Shown here: positions 32,947-37,496 of the stretch, in pieces
Numbering within the stretch: position 1 is the first letter of the stretch
Layout of the letters: every line of letters begins with the position of its first letter
Source of the DNA: an uncultured Planctomycetota bacterium
Lineage (GTDB): Bacteria > Planctomycetota > Phycisphaerae > Sedimentisphaerales > UBA12454
Length of the DNA: 37,496 nucleotides
Assembly (NCBI GenBank): GCA_903847315.1
Contig: CAINDG010000049.1
Location: 1 to 37,496, forward strand
Direction: 5' to 3'
Position numbers and translations under genes: made by a program
The notes under the pieces: generated by a model
The model's input: the letters and a program-made list of their open reading frames with translations, nothing else
Told to the model about the DNA's origin: nothing
The model's database searches: none

Positions 32947-33020
32947 ATCCCGCACCTTCTAAATATTTAATGTTCCTATATTCTATTTTGAAAATTTGAA
33001 TGGAAAGAAGGTGCGGGATG
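32947..33020 (+). promoter_or_regulatory. Long-range hairpin that covers the ribosome-binding site of the downstream gene
   Basis: ATCCCGCACCTTCT (32947-32960) starts right after the phosphatase stop. It is the perfect 14-bp reverse complement of AGAAGGTGCGGGAT (33006-33019). The right arm contains the AGAAGG Shine-Dalgarno and the first two bases of the ATG at 33018, and the 45-base loop is AT-rich. In the transcript the start of the next gene would be hidden. With no T tract after it, this is better read as a translational switch than as a terminator. Confidence 0.55.
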
Positions 33021-33248
33021 AAAACCATTTTGATATTCATCGGCAGTTTGCTTTTCGTTATCTCAATTATTGCGCATATCTATGTAAAAATAAAACTTCG
33101 TCCAAAACAGGATTCCGACTTTGACGATATCTACTGGGAATTCGAAGAAACACATCCCGATTTTGCAAAATATAATCGCCTGTCGCGGATAACCTTCGCG
33201 GGGATGGTTCTCGGCACGCTACTGCTGTTTTTGACCCTGGTCTTTTAA
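33018..33248 (+). CDS. Small two-span membrane protein, unknown function
   Basis: 76 residues from the ATG at 33018, chosen because AGAAGG lies 6 bases upstream; an in-frame ATG at 33000 has no such site. It has two hydrophobic segments (ILIFIGSLLFVISIIAHIYV and FAGMVLGTLLLFLTLVF). Between them is an acidic, aromatic hydrophilic loop (DSDFDDIYWEFEETHPDF). I do not recognise the family. Its start is occluded by the inverted repeat above. Confidence 0.75.
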   Translation: MKTILIFIGSLLFVISIIAHIYVKIKLRPKQDSDFDDIYWEFEETHPDFAKYNRLSRITFAGMVLGTLLLFLTLVF

Positions 33249-33322
33249 AAACTGCCAAACTGGCATATAAACAAAGATAGCTGCTGCTTATAAGTCCATA
33301 TTTAATAAGTACTTAAGTTTTC

Positions 33323-33352
33323 CTTGGTTTGGGCATACCCTTTGCTCTATGT
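33323..33352 (+). promoter_or_regulatory. Possible heat-shock-type promoter before clpB
   Basis: CTTGGTT at 33323-33329, a 15-base spacer, then CTCTATGT at 33345-33352. These resemble the sigma32 words CTTGAAA and CCCCATNT (4 and 6 matches, respectively). There is also a perfect palindrome TAAGTACTTA at 33306-33315. I see no CIRCE element. The evidence is weak. Confidence 0.25.
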
Positions 33353-33377
33353 ACTTTAAGAGTGGAAAGGAAATACG

Positions 33378-35969
33378 ATGCAGTTTGACAAATTCACATT
33401 AAAGGCACAGGAAGCGCTTGCCACAGCTCAGCAGATTGCGATGCAGAAATCCAATATGGTTCTTTCGCCGCTGCATTTGCTGGCAGCGATTTTGCGCGAC
33501 GATGACGGCATCGCGGTTATGATACTCAAACTAATCGGCGCAAATTTAGCCCGCATAAAGGAAATGACCGACGGCGAAATCAACAGGCTCGCCACCGGAA
33601 ACACCGGCCCGCAGATTATGCCCGACCCTGTCTTTAACCAGATAGTCCTCGATGCGCAAAATCGCGCGGACAAATCGCACGACGAATATTTAAGCGTCGA
33701 ACATATTTTCATTTCGCTCGCCTCGGTAAAAAGCGATGCGAAGGAAATTTTAACCGTCAATGCCATCACGCCGGAGCAGATTGAAGCTGCGCTCAAACAA
33801 ATTCGCGGCTCGGGAAAAGTCACCGATGAAAACCCCGAAGGAAAATACAAAGCGCTCGAAAGATACAGCATAGACCTTATCGAACTTGCACGTGCCGGAA
33901 AACTCGACCCTGTTATCGGCAGAGAAGAGGAAATAAGACGCTGTATGCAGGTCTTAAATCGTCGGACAAAAAATAATCCCGTTCTCATCGGCGAACCGGG
34001 CGTCGGCAAAACAGCAATCGTCGAAGGCCTTGCCCAGAGAATCGTCGCGGGTGATGTGCCCGCAGGTTTGAAAAATAAAAAAGTCGTCGCCCTCGATATG
34101 GGCGCTCTTATCGCGGGCACGAAATACCGCGGCGAATTTGAAGACAGATTCAAGGCCGTTTTAAAAGAAGTCATCGCATCCGATGGCGGAGTTATACTAT
34201 TCATCGATGAATTACACACAATAGTCGGCGCAGGAAAGGCCGAAGGCGCTGTCGATGCCGGTAATTTGCTCAAGCCGTCGCTTGCCCGCGGTGAACTTCG
34301 CTGCATCGGCGCAACGACAATAGACGAATATCGCAAACACATTGAAAAAGATGCGGCACTTGAACGAAGATTTCAGCCGATTATGGTTGACCCCCCTTCC
34401 GTTGAGGAAACTATCGCGATATTGCGAGGCCTTAAAGACAGATACGACACGCATCACGGCGTAAGAATTACCGATGCCGCTCTTGTCGCCGCTGCGACAC
34501 TTTCAAACAGATATATCTCCGACAGATGGCTGCCGGACAAAGCTATCGACTTAATTGACGAGGCTGCTTCGAAATTGCGGATTGAAAACGATTCTCTGCC
34601 CGCGGAACTCGACGATATACGCAGAAAGACGATGCAATTGCAGATTGAAAGAGAGGCTCTGAAAAAAGAATCAGACCACGCAAGCAAAAAACGCCTTGAA
34701 AATCTTGAAAAGCAGCTCAAAGAGCTCCAGGCAAACGATAAAACGCTCAGCGCAAAATGGGAAAGCGAAAAAGCGGACATCAACGCGATAAAAGAGCTCA
34801 AAGGAAAGATTGACCGCACTAATACGGAATTTGACGAGGCGCAGCGCAAAGGCGACCTCGAAGCAGCTGCGCGTTTGAAATACAGCACTATCGCGGAGCT
34901 TCAAAAACAGCTCAAACAAAAAGAACAGCAGCTCGCCAAAAGCGATACCGGCAAAATGATTCGCAACGAAGTCACCGAAGAGCACGTCGCCCAAATCGTC
35001 TCAAAATGGACGGGTGTGCCCGTTTCAAGACTATTAAGCGGCCAGCGGGAACGCCTGCTCAATATGGAAAAAGAAATTCACAAGCGAGTTGTCGGCCAGA
35101 ACGAAGCCGTCGGCGCACTTTGCAACGCAGTCCGCAGAAATCGCGCAGGATTAGGCGATTCCGAACGGCCTATAGGCGTGTTTCTGTTCCTTGGCCCGAC
35201 CGGCGTAGGAAAAACCGAGCTTTCAAAGGCCCTTGCCGAATTTTTATTCAACGACCCCAACGCGATGATTCGCGTCGATATGAGCGAATTTATGGAGCAG
35301 CACAGCGTCGCCCGCCTCATCGGCTCCCCGCCCGGCTACATTGGTTACGAAGAAGGCGGAAGATTAACAGAGGCCGTCCGCAGGAAACCATATTCGGTCG
35401 TCCTGCTCGACGAAATTGAAAAGGCGCATCCCGATGTGTTCAACGTCCTTTTGCAGGTCTTTGACGAAGGCAGACTGACTGATGGGCACGGCAGAACTGT
35501 CGATTTCAAAAACACTGTTATAATAATGACCAGCAATCTCGCAAGCGAACAAATTGTGCAGATTACTGAGGAAAAAGGCGCGGACTGGGAAATCGAAGCG
35601 CACGTCAGGGAAGTCCTGAGAAAATATTTCAAGCCGGAATTTCTCAACAGAATTGACGAAAGCATTGTCTTTGATATGTTAAGCAAAGACGACCTTGAAA
35701 AAATTGTTGAAATCCAACTGGCACGTCTGGCCAAAAGACTGCACGATAGGCACATAAACGTTTCGTTTACCGATAGTGCCAAGAAGCTTTTGATAGACGA
35801 AGGTTATGATATCTCTTTCGGCGCAAGGCCGTTAAAAAGAACGATTCAGCAAAGACTTGAAAATAAACTGGCCGCGGAGCTTCTCGAAGGCAAATTCGCT
35901 GAGGGCGACACTGTAAAAATTGACGCCACCGCCCATAACTTCACATTTGAAAAAGTCAATATCGGTTAG
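33378..35969 (+). CDS. clpB: ATP-dependent chaperone ClpB (Hsp100 disaggregase)
   Basis: This 863-residue AAA+ disaggregase works with DnaK on protein aggregates. A Clp N domain covers residues 1-150 ([21 protein letters not shown]). The first AAA+ domain has GEPGVGKT and the Walker [10 protein letters not shown] coiled-coil M domain (about 405-525) is rich in Lys/Glu/Gln. The second AAA+ domain has [22 protein letters not shown] and [11 protein letters not shown]. The presence of the M domain favours ClpB over ClpC. A GGAAAGGAAA ribosome-binding site precedes the ATG. Its last 33 sense bases recur with three changes at 37240. Confidence 0.97.
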   Translation: MQFDKFTLKAQEALATAQQIAMQKSNMVLSPLHLLAAILRDDDGIAVMILKLIGANLARIKEMTDGEINRLATGNTGPQIMPDPVFNQIVLDAQNRADKSHDEYLSVEHIFISLASVKSDAKEILTVNAITPEQIEAALKQIRGSGKVTDENPEGKYKALERYSIDLIELARAGKLDPVIGREEEIRRCMQVLNRRTKNNPVLIGEPGVGKTAIVEGLAQRIVAGDVPAGLKNKKVVALDMGALIAGTKYRGEFEDRFKAVLKEVIASDGGVILFIDELHTIVGAGKAEGAVDAGNLLKPSLARGELRCIGATTIDEYRKHIEKDAALERRFQPIMVDPPSVEETIAILRGLKDRYDTHHGVRITDAALVAAATLSNRYISDRWLPDKAIDLIDEAASKLRIENDSLPAELDDIRRKTMQLQIEREALKKESDHASKKRLENLEKQLKELQANDKTLSAKWESEKADINAIKELKGKIDRTNTEFDEAQRKGDLEAAARLKYSTIAELQKQLKQKEQQLAKSDTGKMIRNEVTEEHVAQIVSKWTGVPVSRLLSGQRERLLNMEKEIHKRVVGQNEAVGALCNAVRRNRAGLGDSERPIGVFLFLGPTGVGKTELSKALAEFLFNDPNAMIRVDMSEFMEQHSVARLIGSPPGYIGYEEGGRLTEAVRRKPYSVVLLDEIEKAHPDVFNVLLQVFDEGRLTDGHGRTVDFKNTVIIMTSNLASEQIVQITEEKGADWEIEAHVREVLRKYFKPEFLNRIDESIVFDMLSKDDLEKIVEIQLARLAKRLHDRHINVSFTDSAKKLLIDEGYDISFGARPLKRTIQQRLENKLAAELLEGKFAEGDTVKIDATAHNFTFEKVNIG
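35925..35957 (+). repeat. Left copy of a 33-bp direct repeat (3' end of clpB)
   Basis: This segment encodes [11 protein letters not shown] near the ClpB C-terminus. The right copy at 37240-37272 has 30 of 33 identical bases. Two of the three changes (ACA/ACC, TTT/TTC) are silent. Confidence 0.8.
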
Positions 35970-35982
35970 CCCCGCCACAGAG

Positions 35983-36011
35983 CCCCGACAGTAATGGAGG
36001 GGTATTTTTTT
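35983..36011 (+). terminator. Weak intrinsic terminator after clpB
   Basis: CCCC (35983-35986) can pair with GGGG (35999-36002), followed by TA and seven T (36005-36011). The stem is short, but the T tract is good. Confidence 0.4.
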
Positions 36012-36318
36012 GCGCGTCGTTTAGCCGTTGTCGACACGGCAACGAAAGGTCATTGCGAAGCCGCAGACCGCCGTGGCAATCTTTTCTGTGTTCTACTATT
36101 CCCCACTTGTCGCACTCGGCAAATTTATGCAGGCTATCCAAAAAAAAATTAAAATTTTTCGGAGGAAATAGTTCTGTCTGCATTTTTTGCTCATTTTACC
36201 GGACCTTGGGAATTTTCACATGTCTCACATTTGGCATTGTTCGGTTTAATTCTTAGTATTTTATATGAGGGACTTTTCGGCAGAAGAGTCTTTGTAATAA
36301 TTATTTTTCAGGGACCGA
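36012..36318. other. Intergenic region between clpB and the PEP-CTERM gene
   Basis: 307 bp without a supported gene. It holds a GCCGT...ACGGC palindrome (about 36024-36038) and a REP-like element. An isolated GGAGG near 36162 is not followed by an ATG-initiated frame. I found no convincing sigma54 site for the PEP-CTERM gene. Confidence 0.5.
36049..36081. repeat. REP-like element (GTCATTGCGA...GGCAATC type)
   Basis: GTCATTGCGAAGCCGCAG, then ACCGCCGTGGCAATC, with ATTGC/GCAAT ends that pair. This matches the general form of intergenic repeats seen in many bacterial genomes. Only one copy of this type is in the window. Confidence 0.5.
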
Positions 36319-37047
36319 ATGGGGAAAACTCAAATGAGAAAGCTAATTACAATTTGTTTAGCAGTAGGAATAATTATAGCCGTTAGCGGAACGGTGCAGG
36401 CCACGTTGTACGTGGAGACGTTCAATAGTAATAACGCCAATTGGTTGTCGGTAAGGACGTCAGGCGCAACATCGAATGTCGTCTATCAGAACTCCGGAGG
36501 TAATCCCGGAGGGTATATAAGCTGCTCTCTTACTAACGCACCGCTTGTTTTCGGCCTTGAGCCTTCTCCGGTTTGGGGCGGGAGTGGTGGAGATGGGAAA
36601 GTGCAAGAGCTTTGGGGAAATATGACCGGTGACACGCTGACCGCGGATTTTAAAATTGACGGCATCCTCACAGCTTATAATGGAGGAACGGAACCGATGG
36701 TAAGATTCTACTTGGGCACCCCCGGCGGCACCTACTTTATCACGACGGACGCCTACAGTTGGAATCCAAATAACGATATCGGTTGGACCACACACCAGGT
36801 ATTGCTGTTGGCGACGAACTTTGTACGTGAGGCAGGAGGCGAATCCTTTGAGGATGTAATCGCCCATTCAAATGATATAGGTCTGCAGTTCGGTCCCAGT
36901 AACGGTGAATTCTATACAGGCGTTGGCAACCTCGGCTTTGCCGGCAGTGCGACGCTGATGCTGGATAACTTTGGCACAATTCCAGAGCCGACGACAATCT
37001 CTATTCTCGGCTTTGGTGTTTTGAGTCTGATTGGAAGGAAAAAGTAA
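36319..37047 (+). CDS. PEP-CTERM sorting-domain protein
   Basis: This protein of up to 242 residues is predicted to be exported and anchored or processed by exosortase. It has a signal peptide (LITICLAVGIIIAVSGTVQA), then a beta-rich, Gly/Asn/Thr-rich body of the concanavalin-like or laminin-G-like style (YVETFNSNNANWLSV, QVLLLATNFV, LMLDNFGTI). It ends with PEPTTISILGFGVLSLIGRKK, the PEP motif plus hydrophobic segment plus basic end. ATG 36319 (AGGGA 4 bases upstream) and ATG 36334 (GGGGAA 7 bases upstream) are both possible starts. It sits between two copies of the clpB 3' end. Confidence 0.9.
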   Translation: MGKTQMRKLITICLAVGIIIAVSGTVQATLYVETFNSNNANWLSVRTSGATSNVVYQNSGGNPGGYISCSLTNAPLVFGLEPSPVWGGSGGDGKVQELWGNMTGDTLTADFKIDGILTAYNGGTEPMVRFYLGTPGGTYFITTDAYSWNPNNDIGWTTHQVLLLATNFVREAGGESFEDVIAHSNDIGLQFGPSNGEFYTGVGNLGFAGSATLMLDNFGTIPEPTTISILGFGVLSLIGRKK

Positions 37048-37055
37048 AAAATAAA

Positions 37056-37076
37056 TTATTATTGGATTAATAATAA
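37056..37076. repeat. AT-rich inverted repeat after the PEP-CTERM gene
   Basis: TTATTATT-GGATT-AATAATAA, a perfect 8-bp stem 8 bases after the stop. No T tract follows, so it is at best a weak terminator. A low-complexity stretch of CATTTTTAATTTTG-type words follows (about 37125-37175). Confidence 0.35.
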
Positions 37077-37207
37077 ATAATAGGGGACGTTGAAATAATA
37101 GAGAATGTTTCCATGTTATTTAAATTTTACATTGTCATTTTTAATTTTGCACTTTGATTTTTGATTTTCTGCTGTTGCTTCTTTGTTTATTGATGCCGAG
37201 GGTTGTC

Positions 37208-37227
37208 ATTCCCGCGCAAGCGGGAAT
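37208..37227. repeat. REP-like palindrome (ATTCCCGC/GCGGGAAT)
   Basis: A perfect 8-bp inverted repeat, ATTCCCGC (37208-37215), GCAA, GCGGGAAT (37220-37227), inside GTCATTCCCGC...GGGAATCC. This is the form of a very common dispersed bacterial repeat. It lies 12 bases before the second clpB end copy. Confidence 0.6.
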
Positions 37228-37239
37228 CCATTGTATTTA

Positions 37240-37281
37240 GCCGCCGCCCATAACTTCACCTTCGAAAAAGTCGGTGCGTAG
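37240..37281 (+). pseudogene. Remnant of a second clpB 3' end
   Basis: 37240-37272 matches 35925-35957 at 30 of 33 bases and keeps the frame: [11 protein letters not shown], then GA and a TAG stop at 37279-37281. No clpB sequence lies further upstream; a REP-like palindrome does. The silent differences show that it comes from a diverged clpB rather than from a fresh duplication. Confidence 0.75.
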
Positions 37282-37345
37282 AAAAACACTGCGGATTTTA
37301 TGAAAATATTTATCCCCCCGCTTTACGGCTCTCTTCTCTCCACTG

Positions 37346-37496
37346 CTATCCTTCAAGCCAGCGGTCAACGAACAACGAAAGGTCGGCAAAATTTACAGCC
37401 TTATCATAATTCAAATCGCCAATTAAATATTTTCGCAGAAACGGATATGTCTGACCTTCGCCGATGTCCCATACCTTGACAAAATCCCAGCCGGCA
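37346..37496 (-). CDS. Secreted-type protein with dockerin-like C-terminus, 3' part only
   Basis: The minus strand from the window edge to TAG at 37348-37346 gives 49 residues, starting AGWDFVKVWDIGEGQTYPFL and ending ADLSLFVDRWLEG. The first half resembles the WDFVxVWxIGExQTYPxL segment found in GLUG-repeat proteins. The second half has GDLNYDKAVNFADLSLF, an EF-hand/dockerin-like calcium loop (Asp-x-Asn-x-Asp order). Such tails are frequent in exported planctomycete proteins. The 5' part lies outside the window. Confidence 0.75.
   Translation of the reverse strand, partial: AGWDFVKVWDIGEGQTYPFLRKYLIGDLNYDKAVNFADLSLFVDRWLEG

Noticed and set aside
33249-33377. CIRCE-type heat-shock operator before clpB
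   Set aside because: The TTAGCACTC-N9-GAGTGCTAA pattern is not present.
36168-36390. Open frame after GGAGG near 36162 reading ...AHFTGPWEFSHVSHLALFGL
   Set aside because: It has no ATG, overlaps the PEP-CTERM start in another frame, and shows no family features I can name.

Overview
The window looks like a chromosomal segment of an anaerobic or microaerophilic planctomycete of the Phycisphaerae/Sedimentisphaerales type. That placement is inferred from four things: the PEP-CTERM protein, the dockerin-like C-terminus of a secreted protein ending in a DxNxD...DLSLFVDRWLEG tail, the oxygen-defence set of an anaerobe (superoxide reductase, ferritin, rubredoxin fusion), and pyruvate/indolepyruvate:ferredoxin-type metabolism. 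I found no rRNA, tRNA, CRISPR array or transposase.

Layout. 1-402: the 5' part of an unrecognised minus-strand gene, cut by the window edge. 544-2661: a two-gene accessory cassette, with a TIR-like/nucleoside-deoxyribosyltransferase-fold protein followed 3 bp later by a short archaeal-type adenylosuccinate synthetase homologue. 2868-4748: an rnpA-yidD-merR-mlaD run that lacks the usual flanking rpmH and yidC. 4780-7118: iorAB. 7123-8756: two minus-strand genes (a protein of unknown function and a CPBP membrane protease). 8846-12052: an endonuclease III-like protein, then hypF (broken by an A7 frameshift) and hypC. 12080-17328: a redox and metal block with desulfoferrodoxin, ferritin, flavin reductase-rubredoxin fusion, zwf, a sirohaem reductase, a cupin and a YraQ-type permease. 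17346-21446 (minus): asnS, pspC, a DUF1648-like membrane protein and glyQS. 21559-25973: promoter, TPP riboswitch and terminator, then thi4, HD protein and prmC, then pheT with its own promoter. 25974-26613: a gene-free, highly structured stretch with candidate small RNAs. 26614-33248: an RNase Z-like MBL protein, a TPR protein, rpsT, rnr, an alkaline phosphatase and a small membrane protein. 33378-35969: clpB. 36319-37047: a PEP-CTERM protein. 37346-37496: the C-terminus of a minus-strand secreted protein.

Most of the window is housekeeping. The points most worth a second look are: (i) the TIR-like + PurA-like cassette, a plausible nucleotide-based defence or signalling pair; (ii) two related GAGGAG-loop hairpins between pheT and the MBL gene, which read as tandem C-rich sRNAs with terminators on the minus strand or as CsrA-type GGA-loop hairpins on the plus strand; (iii) a second, diverged copy of the 3' end of clpB 1.3 kb downstream of clpB, bracketing the PEP-CTERM gene; (iv) a rubredoxin domain with a perfect ribosome-binding site inside a fusion gene; (v) a 14-bp inverted repeat that buries the start of a small membrane protein gene; (vi) the hypF slippery A7 frameshift.
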